This document shows, piece after piece, positions 32,345-43,084 of a DNA stretch of 64,000 nt. The stretch's first letter is position 1. Each line of letters opens with the position of its first letter. Position numbers and translations under genes: made by a program. The stretch spans positions 12,293,459 to 12,357,458 of the forward strand of contig JAVIAB010000024.1 of the NCBI GenBank assembly GCA_032433765.1, read 5' to 3'. The notes beneath the pieces are model-generated. The model was not told where the DNA came from. It saw only the letters and a program-made list of their open reading frames with translations, and searched no databases. The DNA comes from Megaustenia siamemsis (lineage: Eukaryota; Mollusca; Gastropoda; Stylommatophora; Ariophantidae).

Positions 32345-33882
32345 ACATCTGCTTTTGGATAAATTAACAAATCATAACATCTGCTTTTGGATAAATTAAC
32401 AAATCATAACATCTGCTTTTGGATAAATTAACAAATCATGACAACCGCTTTTGGATAAATTAAGAAATCATGACATCTGATTTAGGATAATTTAACAAAT
32501 CATGACATCTGATTTAGGATAATTTAACAAATCATGACATCTGCTTTAGGATAATTTAACAAATCATGACATCTGCTTTAGGATAATTTAACAAATCATG
32601 ACATCTGATTTAGGATAATTTAACAAATCATGACATCTGCTTTAGGATAATTTAACAAATCATAACATCTGCTTTTGGATAACTTAACAAATCATGACAA
32701 CCGCTTTGGATAACTTAACAAATCATGACATCTGCTTTAGGATAATTTAACAAATCATGACATCTGCTTTAGGATAATTTAACAAATCATGACATCTGTT
32801 TTAGGATAATTTAACAAATCATGACATCTGCTTTTGGATAATTTAACAAATCATGACATCTGATTTTGGATAATTTAACAAATCATGACATCGGCTTCCG
32901 CATAACTTAACAAATCATGCCATCGGCTTCTGGATAACTTAACAAATCATGACATCTGCTTTTGGATAACTTAACAAATCATAACATCGGCTTCCGGATA
33001 ACTTAACAAATCATGACTACCACTTTTGGATAACTTAACAAATCATAACATCGGCTTCTGGATAACTTAACAAATCATGACATCGGCTTCTGGATAACTT
33101 AACAAATCATGCCATCAGCTTCTGGATAACTTAACAAATCATGCCATCAGCTTCTGGATAACTTAATAAATTATGCCATCGCCTTCTGGATAACTTAACA
33201 AATCATGACATCGGCTTCTGGATAACTTAACAAATCATGACATCGGCTTCTGGATAACTTAACAAATCATGACAACCACTTCTGGATAACTTAACAAATC
33301 ATGACAACCACTTCTGGATAACTTAACAAATCATGACAACCACTTCTGGATAAGTTAACAAATCATGCCATCGGCTTCTGGATAACTTAACAAATCATGA
33401 CTTCGGCTTCTGGATAACTTAACAAATCATGACAACCACTTCTGGATAACTTAACAAATCATGACAACCACTTCTGGATAAGTTAACAAATCATGCCATC
33501 GGCTTCTGGATAACTTAACAAATCATGACTTCGGCTTCTGGATAACTTAACAAATCATGACAACCACTTCTGGATAACTTAACAAATCATGACAACCACT
33601 TTTGGATAACTTAACAAATCATGACATCGGCTTCTGGATAACTTAACAAATCATGACATTGGCTTCTTGATAACTTAACAAATCATGACATCGGCTTCTG
33701 GATAACTTAACAAATCATGACTTCGGCTTCTGGATAACTTAACAAATCATGACATCGGCTTCTGGATAACTTAACAAATCATGACAACCACTTCTGGATA
33801 ACTTAACAAATCATGACAACCACTTCTGGATAACTTAACAAATCATGACTACCACTATTGGATAACTTAACAAATCATGACT
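32345..33882. repeat. 32-bp minisatellite, about 48 units
   Basis: Unit AACAAATCATGACATCTGCT plus about 12 bases ending GGATAACTT. The left third has TTTAGGATAATTT units, the right two thirds TTCTGGATAACTT, and an AACCACTTCTGG variant recurs in pairs. At 33,270-33,600 a block of about five units is duplicated (pairs of AACCACTTC followed by GCCATCGGC and ACTTCGGC units). Confidence 0.97.
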
Positions 33883-33924
33883 TGTGAAGCTGATATACAA
33901 AAATAATTTCCTTTTCAATACAAC

Positions 33925-34120
33925 GATAAACTTCTTATTTCCTTTCTCTTTTGCCTTTTACCCTCGAAGGTGACATAATTTAGGGTCTTTGCTCTGTTGG
34001 GCTATGCTGCTGTTATGTTTCCTGGTGTTTCTAATATTCCATCAAACCCATCTTTTCAGTGGTCGACCCTTGAGTTTTGTTTTCTTTCAATGTTGGAAAA
34101 AGGCTCGTGTTATATTTTGG
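33925..34120 (-). mobile_element. LINE family D 3' fragment
   Basis: The minus strand matches the LINE D end: the block like ATATTAGAAACACCAGGAAA and the terminal GAGGGTAAAAGGCAAAAGAG, compared with 6200-6320. Confidence 0.7.
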
Positions 34121-34302
34121 TTTTTCTGTCTGCTAGCGTGGTCAAATTATTGAATTAGTTATGTATATTATACTGTTATATACAGCTATATTTAGTTTAA
34201 AGACTTACATCATCTTCCAACTGTTCAAACTGATATAGAAGATTAGAGATTTCACTTAGAATATATCTTAAAAAGTGATAGGTGATTATTATCACAGTTT
34301 CA

Positions 34303-34512
34303 TACAAATGATGATCTTATGTTATTTTCTTATGATGATTTCATGTTAATTTCTCATGATGATCTCCTATTATTTTCACATGATGATGTCTTGTTATTTT
34401 CTCATGAAGATCTCATGTTATTTTCTCACGATGATCTCATGTTATTTTCTCATGATGATCTCATGTTATTTTCTCATGATGATCTCATGTTATTTTCTCA
34501 TGATGATTTTAT
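34303..34512. repeat. 24-bp minisatellite, about 8 units
   Basis: Unit GATCTCATGTTATTTTCTCA plus TGAT. Open in one frame as (MLFSHDDL)n over 34,319-34,549 because the period is divisible by three. No other support for a gene. Confidence 0.95.
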
Positions 34513-34609
34513 ATTAAACATCAATGCTTTAAATCTGACGCCTCCCTAGTCATGCCCCCTAGAGTGATCTCATTAAAGAGTATTTCCTCACCTGCAACAA
34601 GATCAGCTG

Positions 34610-34840
34610 ACTTTACTTCAACGAAATCATGGTTGCCATCATGTACCTGGATGCCACACGTGATCTCCACACCTTTCTATCATTACATCTGTTTATCTAT
34701 TTTCCTGTTGATATTTTCCTCATAATCTTGTTAAGTATCTGAAACCTTTTCTCTCTGTTTGTCTTTATTTCGACTTTCCACAATTCCCCTAATTATTACA
34801 ATACATTACATCTGTTATCGTCCTGTGTGGTCTTTGGAAT
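34610..34840 (-). mobile_element. LINE family B-like relic, strongly degenerate
   Basis: The minus strand follows LINE B order: a stretch like GATCATGTC...CCACA near 34,660 and CTGAAACCTTTTCTCT...ATTACAATACATTACATCTG at about 34,740-34,820, against GGTACCTTTTCTCT and TTACAATACATTGCAGCTG at 16.1k. Weak but collinear. Confidence 0.5.
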
Positions 34841-35350
34841 TATTTTGCAATATATGTGTCGAGATCTCACTTCTCAAACGTGTAAAAGTCTCAGCCGTTT
34901 CTCATGATGCTCTCAGCATAGACGTTGAGCGGATACGCGGAACAAATGTGCTCCTGCCTTACTCCCTTCTGTACATTCAACGTATTCTATTCCATCCATG
35001 GAATCTGTTTCATTATAGTCAGGAATTCCCCATATTCGCATCACCCTCACATCATTTACCAAAAAGGCGTTGATAAATTCCATTGACAAGGTTATTCCGT
35101 GAACGTCCTACTCGACTGCACAGGCAACGATTCCAAACCTGGTATTACCTCTTACCGCATCGTATCGTCAGTTTAGATGCTTGAAGCGACACTACTCAGA
35201 AGTTTCCGAACACTTCTGGATAGGCGGTCGAGCAGATATGGGTGAAAAGTCACGTGCTAAGACGCCGATTAAAGTCTCGTACTTTACCGTGACCTTGATC
35301 TTCTTAATAAACTCCGTTATAAAGATATACCTTGCATATTGGGAAACAAT
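34841..35350. other. No gene supported
   Basis: May hold further degenerate minus-strand LINE sequence (to about 35,090), but no motif is clear. Confidence 0.35.
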
Positions 35351-35354
35351 ATAG

Positions 35355-35578
35355 CGACACCGTGACCTGATAAGCATGTCTTAAGAGGCGACAAAGGAGG
35401 TTTATCGATGGCTTGACAAGCTGTCATTGTAAAAAGTATTGTTATGGAAACAGAGCCAAAGATTTTAGAAGCAGTGATCTCTGCAATATGTGCCAATTTG
35501 GCACGCAAGGTTTCTGTTTTCGAGATTGTGGTTCTGCCCTATGTGCTGTCTTCGGCTCGAAAGGACAATAGATAGATT
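35355..35578 (-). repeat. Dispersed repeat X1, copy 2
   Basis: Inverse of 23,440-23,665 across its whole length, including CTTAAGAGGCGACAAAGGAG at one end and GAAAGGACAATAGATAGA at the other. Confidence 0.75.
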
Positions 35579-35599
35579 TTGGGAAATGTGCCCATGTCA

Positions 35600-35835
35600 A
35601 CCAGATCGGCCAACAAACAGTAAGAGGAAATTCTCTTTACAGAGCTTGGCAGCAGGAGGTAATCTGATCATCAGAAGCGAATCCTCCATCCCCTCGTCGA
35701 GTAAAAGTGTCGGCTCTTTAGTTTGTTAACACTCTAAATGAAGTGGCCCCGACTTGGGCATGACTCCCAGGCGTCGACCTCCTACTGCCTTGAACTCTAG
35801 AACTTACATTATATATTCGTACAAACTAACTACAC
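35600..35835 (-). repeat. Dispersed repeat M, copy 1
   Basis: Inverse paralogue of 40,330-40,570: ATGACTCCCAGGCGTCGACC, CTGATCATCAGAAG and CAGAGCTTGGCAGCAGGAGG (TAGAGCTTCCTAGCAGCAAG in copy 2). Confidence 0.65.
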
Positions 35836-36185
35836 TTGGTTATTACGTTATTTGGTTATGGAAGGCGCCGGTATCACTGCAAACGAATTAAAATCCTTAA
35901 TTGCCCAACCGCCGTGCCAGTGGAATCATCCGAATTACTAACTCATCTCCCAAACATAGAAAGGTTGCTGTAGTCCCCATCATAGCAGCCTCAGCACACG
36001 CCAAAAGACATAAGGCGAAACCGCACAGAAAGTGAACACGGCCAACTGTTCCCTGTCATACGATATCAGCATTCATCGGAAACAATATATCTGAGCAGGA
36101 TCAAAACGGATGAAACACACAGCTCACGGTGTGCACAGAGCACTTAACTCAGTAGCTCCTGCAACAAGCCGGACTTGGAATACGA
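35836..36185 (-). repeat. Dispersed repeat F, near full-length copy
   Basis: Minus-strand match to 54,560-54,905 over about 340 bp, from the GTTACTGCAAACGAATT-like end to CACGGTGTGCACAGAGCACT. Unclassified, non-coding. Confidence 0.8.
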
Positions 36186-36290
36186 GGAAACTGCAACCTT
36201 GAACACTTTTCAGACATAGCCTTCAATGGTTCCTGCCGCCTATCCACCATATTGCCCGGAAGTTCACGTCCTCATTAATGTCTTCTTTAT
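36160..36290 (+). repeat. Dispersed repeat N, copy 2
   Basis: Collinear with 9790-9930: GACTTGGAATACGAGGAAAC, then CCGCCTATCC. It overlaps the end of repeat F by about 25 bp. Confidence 0.55.
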
Positions 36291-36477
36291 TGCACTTATT
36301 CTACGCAACACTTCTGGTCGAATCTACGGTCTCTACCAGCATGGTGTAATTACATGTTTTAGTGTTAACCAAGCAAACAATATCTCCAGTGTTGTTCCAA
36401 CACTACGCTGAGGGGACAAGAAGCGAGCAAGTCACAGAAGCGGTGGGAGAGTGGTGACGATGATAGTACGTTGTTGA

Positions 36478-36690
36478 TTGTTTGCGTCATCGTCATTTAG
36501 TACGGTCTCCGCATCGAATGTTGGCTACCATGGAGCGCCATTCTACTCTGTCTCTTGCTCTGATGGTGCAGATTGTCATAGGTTGACTTGTCCATCTTTT
36601 GATGTTACTCGCCCATGTTAGTCTGGGTCTGCCTCTGCCTCTTTTACCTTGTATTCTCCCTTCAAATATTACTTCTTTTAGGCTGTTGTG
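36478..36690 (-). mobile_element. LINE family A 3' end
   Basis: The minus strand contains the complement of CAACATTCGATGCGGAGACC at the end and, upstream, the blocks for the TIKARDRVEWR and GRGRPRLTW region. The tail is seen as CATCGTCATTTAG near 36,488. Confidence 0.8.
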
Positions 36691-37215
36691 TCAGACGGTT
36701 TGTGTAGCTCCAGATAAAAGATCATGAACCGGTTGCTCTGGAACTCTAACCACATGAGCTAGCGGTGTGGTTAGGCAGATCAACATGTCGTCCTGATGAA
36801 AGTATCTGTAACATGATTCACTCTAAACAACCGTCAACACTCCAACACCAACTGTGAGTCCATGTTACAAGGTTCAGGAAAAACCTACCGCAATAAAGTA
36901 TCTATGAGCTTCTACCGAACACGTAGACCACGTAGATATGAAAAATGGAAATGGCTTGAGGTGGCAAACTGTGCCCACATATTGTCTTATAACAGTAAAT
37001 GGTCCGTTATTGAGTTATTTCCGGGTCATCATCATTGCACTTCGAATTTCCTAGGCAGTGAGACCGGGATATGTTGGACGCTTAATGACCATTGCAATTA
37101 ATAAATGTTAGAACTCACTTGAACTAGTCTGGTATTAGACCATCGCAAAAAATAGATGTAAAGCGGTGTCATATTGGATGATATATTATGTAGTATTGAG
37201 TTATTTGAGTTAACA
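36691..37215. other. Mostly unassigned; small repeat O echo
   Basis: At 37,010-37,055 a short piece of repeat O occurs (GAGTTATTTCCGGGTCATCA). The left part may continue the LINE A relic in decayed form. Confidence 0.4.
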
Positions 37216-37219
37216 ATGC

Positions 37220-37490
37220 TCACCATTAATGGTTAAAATGGGTAAATGGTTTGGCCACCCGATCAGAATGAATCCTCACCAATCACCATCAAGGGCGTTC
37301 TTCTCGAGAATGCATCGAAAAAGACCAAGAGGAAGACATAGAAGAAGATGGATAGATGCAGTGATAGAGGCATGTAACAAGAAAGGAAAATCACTAATTC
37401 AGACAGTTCGAGTAGCTCAAGAACGACAAATGATATAAACCACGACACCTTTTCGGTACCAGTGAGGAGAGAAAAGAAGACGAAAGATTG
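37220..37490 (+). mobile_element. LINE C-terminal fragment of another family
   Basis: The plus strand encodes KMGKWFGHPIRMNPHQSPSR, then RKRPRGRHRRRWIDAVIEA and KGKSLIQTVRVAQERQM before a stop (frame 37,229-37,438). The GH-R and GRxRRRW pattern is the usual C-terminal signature of these LINE proteins. No second copy in the window. It directly abuts a repeat O copy at 37,490, which may be its own or a neighbour's 3' end. Confidence 0.7.
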
Positions 37491-37600
37491 AGTTATTTGC
37501 GGGTCATCATCATTGCACTCCGAACATGTCCATAGGTGCTCAGATCCCCTCCTCAGCAAGTCTTGCAGTGTCCAGCGACTGACGACTCCAGTTCTAAGGT
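37490..37600 (-). repeat. Repeat O, probable LINE 3' end, copy 2
   Basis: Collinear with 24,640-24,755; the minus strand reads LLRRGSEHLWTCSECNDDDP. Confidence 0.6.
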
Positions 37601-38227
37601 CCGTTCAGTATTAAAGTTATCTCTGGTTATACTGACTCTTTGACTCAAATGGGAATACTGTATATGACGCTGGGCGGGATCATGCAATTATTTTGGATGC
37701 ACAATACACTGCCAGCATGCGCGTGAGTTGCCTGCTTATTCATCTTGCCATTAACGGCAGGTTACAATTTTCCTAAACACATGCCATCATTTCAGTCAGC
37801 GCTGGCATACAAGGTCACTGCTCAGGAAGGTCGTGTGTCAAAAAGGTCACATGTTCAGAAGAGCTCAATCCTAGCTCATCAGACGGAGTCTACTGTTCAC
37901 AAGATATGTTCACTTGAGAACACAGAACCTGCAAAAGGATCCTGCACTTTCTTTTGTTCAGAATACATCAAACAGAGCAGAATATACAGACAACTACACC
38001 GGAAGATTTAGTCAACAACATATAATATGTTTTAGAATTCCCCAGACAAAGGTTCAATGATATACACATTTGGGTCGTTGTTTAGACATAGGCAGAGGTC
38101 AAGGGTCGTCAGACCTCACGCTGAAGTGAGAATTGTAAAGTGTGACAGCGGTGGTTTAATCTTGCCTCAAATTAATGAGAGGTTAAACCCTAACCTACTT
38201 CCGGGGTAGATGCGACCCGTTAGCCTA
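37601..38227. other. No gene supported
   Basis: An 88-codon plus frame (37,745-38,011) has no motif. Unique in the window. Confidence 0.4.
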
Positions 38228-38437
38228 GCAATGTCAACATATCTAGGAGTAGGTCAACACATCTAGGAGTAGGTCAACATATCTAGGAGTAGGTCAACAT
38301 ATCTAGGAGTAGATCAATATATCTAGGAGTAGGTCAACATATCTAGGAGTAGGTCAACATATCTAGGAGTAGGTCAACATATCTAGGAGTAGGTCAATAT
38401 ATCTAGGAGTAGATCAACATATCTAGGAGTAGGTCAA
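38228..38437. repeat. 20-bp minisatellite, about 10 units
   Basis: Unit CAACATATCTAGGAGTAGGT, almost identical copies with a few AGATCAATAT variants. Recent amplification. Confidence 0.97.
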
Positions 38438-38998
38438 CTCCGATTATAAACCCTCGCTGTCTAGCGGGTACCCGTTCACCGAATAGACTACGGGAGTAAA
38501 TCCTAAGGAAACATCCGTAGTTCCTAAGGCAGTTCAGCATTGATTTAAACATTACTCTGATAACTCCTGAGGCGCAGTTGCCACCAAACTGTTCTTGCCC
38601 CGCTAGACCTTTGGATCGCTCGGCTGCGTGGAGTGAAGAAACATGTTGTATGGGCAACAACCTGTCCCTTTCTTTTTCTGCCCAAACTCGCGCCCTGGAG
38701 ACGACACTCCAAATTCACCATATGGAGAGGATCTAAAGCAAGAATCGGGCTGATGTTCCGTAAATGCTTTCAAAGAAGAAAGACACACAAATGGTTCAAT
38801 GAATAAATGCAGTTGTACAACCTAACTTGAAGGACTGTGTGTCAAATGGAGTGGTACCAATGAAGAATGATCTACGTTTAACTAAAGAAGATAGATAAAT
38901 CAAAACAGAACTGATGTCAATCTCTATAAAAGGGTAAATCGAGAAGGAAAACACAGCACTGATGAAGTGGTCTAATGTGCACTGAGGAAGGTCTCTCC
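38438..38998. other. No gene supported
   Basis: Two minus-strand frames (38,403-38,660; 38,603-38,788) without recognisable domains. Confidence 0.4.
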
Positions 38999-39232
38999 GC
39001 TAACCAAGTAACTAACTAGCTAACTAACTACCGAACTAGCTACCGAAATAACTAACTAACTAACAACCGAGCTAAATAACTAACTATCGAACAAACTAAT
39101 TACCAAAATAACTAAGTAACTAACAACCGAGCTAAATAACTAAGTACCGAACAAACTAATTACCAAAAACACTAACTAACTAATCAAGTACCAAATTAAC
39201 TAACTACCAAACTAACTAATTACCGAACTATG
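38999..39232. repeat. Degenerate CTAA-based repeat
   Basis: Built on AACTAACTAACTACCGAAC-like motifs. A roughly 60-bp piece (ACTAAGTAACTAACAACCGA onward) occurs twice. Confidence 0.85.
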
Positions 39233-39786
39233 CAACTATCCTGACTTACATGCGTGCTAACTATAGACCACTTTACTTACTTTCCAACTCTCGTGCAGCT
39301 GCTGCTCAATCTGTGAATACATCAAGAATTTTATTGATTTTAAAAAAAATATATTTCTCAATACATTTATAGTAATTTTCTTCTTTTTTAATTACTTACT
39401 CACATTACTGATAAGGTAATTGTAGTTCCCGTTTTACTGAGAACATCTATCATTACACTTATGTTTCTGAAGAATCCCTTGATGATCTTCGGCTCATCTT
39501 ATTCAAACTCCTCTTCTCCTCTTATTTATGTATATTTTGAAGTTGACATCGCGTCATACATTTTCTTCATGTGTTTTATTTGCCGTTTGTGTGTGTAGTT
39601 TAATACTGATTCTGTAGCGGTGCTTTCAGAAACATCTGCTCATTTCTAGTTTTGCCACTTCTGGTCCCTGCAGCAGTTTACTCAATCCTCTTATGTTGTA
39701 TTATGATGAACCTTTCTACTCGCAGTACATAACCGCATACATAGTGATATTTTGTGTTGATTGTTAATATCAGCAATATATATCAG
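39233..39786. other. No gene seen
   Basis: T-rich unique sequence, possibly an old minus-strand element. Nothing recognisable. Confidence 0.4.

Positions 39787-39788
<2 letters not shown>

Positions 39789-39854
<66 letters not shown>
39789..39854. repeat. (TA)n microsatellite
   Basis: About 33 uninterrupted TA units. Confidence 0.97.
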
Positions 39855-39858
<4 letters not shown>

Positions 39859-40199
39859 CCACTTGACTTTATTTTGCACTTAGGTGATGTCTTTTTCTTT
39901 AAGTTAGTCATCACTCCTACAGATTACATATATACATCACCACATTCCTGTGAATGCAATAGACAGCGCTTACTAATTAGTCATCAGAGAATCGATCAGT
40001 TCAATCTCTGAATAATCCGAGGCTGGGAAGTAAAGGCAATCGGAAGTGACATCACTGGCCGAATCTCAGTTTCTCCCCACGTTTGCAGTACCGAAAGTTC
40101 AGAGGAGTTCCCAGCCCGACGTATCGTTATCATCTGTTATCAGTTGCTAACCCGCCCCACCGTGCAGAGTAACGCCATAATAAGAGGATTATGTTTTAG

Positions 40200-40292
40200 G
40201 GGAGAGTTCTCCCCAGGAGTATATAAGACAGTCACGCAGAGTACAAATCATTTTAGACAGCCGCCACTATTGTCAAATTGATCAATTTGACA
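40200..40292 (+). promoter_or_regulatory. Candidate pol II core promoter: TATA box plus initiator
   Basis: TATATAAG at 40,220-40,227 is followed by TCATTTT (40,248-40,254), which fits the animal initiator. Its A at 40,250 is 30 bp from the first T of the TATA box, the canonical spacing. Just upstream is a near-palindrome GGGGAGAGTTCTCCCC (about 40,199-40,214), and just downstream a perfect 22-bp palindrome (40,271-40,292, half-site TGTCAAATTGA). No gene follows, so it may be the promoter of a retroelement end (repeat M lies next). Predicted only from motif spacing. Confidence 0.4.
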
Positions 40293-40329
40293 GATTAAAG
40301 CTAAGACCACCGGATATGGATCCGCTGTA

Positions 40330-40570
40330 GACTCGATCACACTAGTTGCAAAGAATAAGTTTAATTAGTATATGCAAGTTATAGAGTAAAACTTCAGTTT
40401 CAATGCATCAGGAGGTCGACGCCTGGGAGTCATGACCCAGGCGGTCTCACCTCTCCTAGAGTGCCAAGATGTTAAAGGGCCGTAACTCTTGTTCGACGGG
40501 ACCACTTCTGATGATCAGAATTCCTCTTGCTGCTAGGAAGCTCTACATGTAGAGCTTCCAATTACAGAGG
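40330..40570 (+). repeat. Dispersed repeat M, copy 2
   Basis: Inverse of 35,600-35,835. Blocks: AGGAGGTCGACGCCTGGGAG, TCTGATGATCAGAA and GCTAGGAAGCTCTACATG. It contains a perfect 24-bp palindrome at 40,536-40,559 that copy 1 does not have. Confidence 0.65.
40536..40559. repeat. Perfect 24-bp palindrome
   Basis: Two uninterrupted half-sites GGAAGCTCTACA and TGTAGAGCTTCC. A second, imperfect palindrome TTCTGATGATCAGAA lies at about 40,506-40,520. Confidence 0.95.
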
Positions 40571-40790
40571 GTAATAACAAATTCTGAAATTGAACTTCGA
40601 CATCGTTATAATAACTGGAAAGGATTCGTAAAACAAAAACAACAACATGAGGAGTAACCTTTGAAAAGCAGCTGAAATGGACGTCAGCAGAAAAGAGACA
40701 ACAATTGCAGATTCATAGTACCAAGAAAGATTTGAACCCAGTTAACTATTTCAAGTGTTTAGGAGGTAAAAGACGCTTATGACATACGTC
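40571..40790. other. No feature seen
   Basis: A-rich unique sequence leading to the 47-bp array. Confidence 0.4.
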
Positions 40791-41615
40791 TCTGAATTAT
40801 AGAACATTTATGAATGTTTAGACCATTATACACGCAATATTAATTATAGAACATTTATGAATGTTTAGACCAGTATACACGCAATATTAATTATAGAACA
40901 TTTATGAATGTTTAGACCATTATACACGCAATATTAATTATAGAACATTTATGAATGTTTAGACCAGTATACACGCAATATTAATTATAGAACATTTATG
41001 AAAGTTTGGACCAGTATACACGCAAAATTAATTATAGAACATTTATGAAAGTTTGGACCAGTATACACGCAACATTATTATAGAACATTTATGAAAGTTT
41101 AGACCAGTATGACCAGTATACATGCATCATTTATTATAGAACATTTATGAAAGTTTGGACCAGTATACATACATCATTTATTATAGAACATTTATGAAAG
41201 TTTGGACCAGTATACATGCATCATTTATTATAGAACATTTATGAAAATTTAGACCAGTATACACGCAACATTTATTATAGAACATTTATGAAAGTTTAGA
41301 CCAGTTTACATGTATCATTTATTATAGAACATTTATGAAAATTTAGACCAGTATACACGCAACATTTATTATAGAACATTTATGAAAGTTTAGACCAGTT
41401 TACATGTATCATTTATTATAGAACATTTATTAAATTTTAGACCAGTATACATGTATCATTTATTATAGAACATTTATGAAAGTTTAGACCAGTATACACG
41501 CATCATTTATTATAGAACATTTATGCAAGTTTAGACCAGTATACACGCATCATTTATTATAGAACATTTATGCAAGTTTAGACCAGTATACACGCATCAT
41601 TTATTATAGAACATA
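40791..41615. repeat. 46-47 bp minisatellite, about 17 units (left block)
   Basis: Unit ATTATAGAACATTTATGAAA plus GTTTAGACCAGTATACACGC and a short A/T end. Variants progress along the array: AATGTTTAGACCATT at the left, AAAGTTTGGACC in the middle, GCAAGTTTAGACC at the right. Interrupted by repeat G at 41,616. Confidence 0.96.
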
Positions 41616-41966
41616 GAGGCGAAGGCGCGCCTCACAGCACCAGAGCTGGAAGTTGTCAGCGACCCACAGCTGATGGCTAATGCCAGGATCGGTGAACCAG
41701 AACCTTCCAGACCTTGCTCCACCTCTCCGTGGTGCCTTTAGTAACAAACTAACTTGTCTATCTGGCCAAGTGAGTAGGGATCGAAGAGGGAAGACAACCC
41801 GCTACTCAAAAATTACATGCTGAAGTCGGATGTGTTGGGCCGAAAGGCGCAAATATCACAGTATACTGCAAACCACAACACAACGTAGACACCCCGACGT
41901 AACGTCCTTTTAAGGGCGGATGACGAAGATGTGTACTCCTTTAGTCATCGGGCGAACACAAGCAAG
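41616..41966 (+). repeat. Dispersed repeat G, copy 2, inserted in the 47-bp array
   Basis: Inverse paralogue of 31,560-31,925. The array motif TATAGAACAT occurs at both junctions, so any target duplication cannot be told from the array unit. This shows repeat G is a discrete inserted element and gives its length as about 350 bp. Confidence 0.75.
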
Positions 41967-42055
41967 CAACTATAGAACATGTATGCACGTTTAGACTAGT
42001 ATACTCACAACGTTTATTACAGAACATTTATGAAAATGCGGACAAGTTTACACAC
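41967..42055. repeat. 46-47 bp minisatellite, right block
   Basis: Two further, diverged units (CTATAGAACATGTATGCACG, TTACAGAACATTTATGAAAA) after the inserted repeat G. Confidence 0.9.
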
Positions 42056-42179
42056 AACAATTGCATTCGCGTTAAGATAACATTACTTACACTCTTTGCT
42101 ATTTGGATTAACTAAAATATAAGATATGAGATTTTACTTTATAAAAGTGTTTCTCAATTCATTGAAATATTAATCATTC

Positions 42180-42510
42180 ATTTAATTAGTGATACCTATA
42201 GTGATCTGGAATTGTGCAAGTCAAATACCAGAGGATACAGGGATACAGCGAAGACGATGGCGCAGGATAGGACACACACTGCGGAAGCCAACTGAGATTA
42301 TTACACTGCAGGCCCTTTTTTGGAATCCCCAGGGGAAAAGACAAAGAGGAAGACAATGGATTCTTGGAGAAGACAGTTAGAAGCTGAGATGAAGATGATG
42401 GGGGAGACATGGAATGATCTTAAAACAATGGCAAGAAACAGAACGACTTGGAAAGTATTTGTTGAAGACCTATACTCCACAGGGAGCTGAAAGGTAGAAG
42501 AAGAAGAATA
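42180..42510 (+). mobile_element. LINE family E relic, C-terminal end
   Basis: Encodes RRRWRRIGHTLRKPTEIITL, QALFWNPQGKRQRGRQ and, after a stop and frameshift, KTWNDLKTMARNRTTW-like and VFVEDLYSTGS. It ends in (GAA)n (AGAAGAAGAAT at about 42,500). The 'IGHTLRKP..QGKRQRGR' block is a widespread invertebrate LINE signature. This is the longest family E copy here. Confidence 0.85.
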
Positions 42511-42644
42511 GTGATCTCGTCGCCGGTATGTCAATTTATCACACATCGTCACTACCGGTTATTGTGTGTTTGTATTTGAATTAGAGTTACCCCAACTTTG
42601 TCAGTTTCTGATTGGTTAACAGAAATAAGGTTCAAAGGTTCACT

Positions 42645-42903
42645 CCCCTGCCTTGCTAGTCGTATGGGATAAATGGTGGGAGTGACTATATTTTTCTATG
42701 ACCACAGCACATTTTTGGGTGATGTGGTCGGAATCACGCCAGGCCGCCTTTACTTTCCAGAAAAATATCTGGTACCAATTTTGAGAGGGTGGGTGAACCT
42801 CGCAGCCTTGTAAGTCCAACAAAAATCCTCCACTGTTGGGTATCGAACCCTGCCCCTTCTGGTCTAGGAGCGAGCATTCTAACCACTCAGCCACCGAAGC
42901 TCC
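42645..42903 (-). mobile_element. SINE1-related element with a different tRNA-like head
   Basis: The minus strand starts GGAGCTTCGGTGGCTGAGTG with A box TGGCTGAGTGG and B box GGTTCGATACCC. The body has the SINE1-type blocks (CTGGAAAGTAAAGGCGGC, ACCACATCACCCAAAAATG, GTGCTGTGGTCATAG). The head and linker are distinct from SINE1 while the middle is shared, so this is a second SINE subfamily or a head-swapped form. The 3' end is shortened. Confidence 0.75.
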
Positions 42904-43084
42904 AGTTAACAGAACCGATGAGGAAACGCGAATGTTAAATTGGCAGCGAGATAAAACAGTACAGCTGAAGGTCTACTTACAACACATTCGCAACTTCTAA
43001 TATTTCTTGTTCGTTTATTCCTACTAGTTTGCGTGTTCACAAAACCTACTAATGATAGTGTTTTCGATGCCTGTAGTTTTTAAT

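Noticed and set aside
34319..34549. 76-codon (MLFSHDDL)n frame
   Set aside because: A 24-bp tandem repeat, no flanking coding sequence.
37745..38011. 88-codon plus frame as a host gene
   Set aside because: No recognisable domain, no splice-site or codon-bias support visible, and similar-length frames occur by chance throughout the window.
40120..40410. Solo LTR
   Set aside because: There is a promoter-like TATA region, but no convincing TG...CA ends, target duplication or tRNA primer-binding site.
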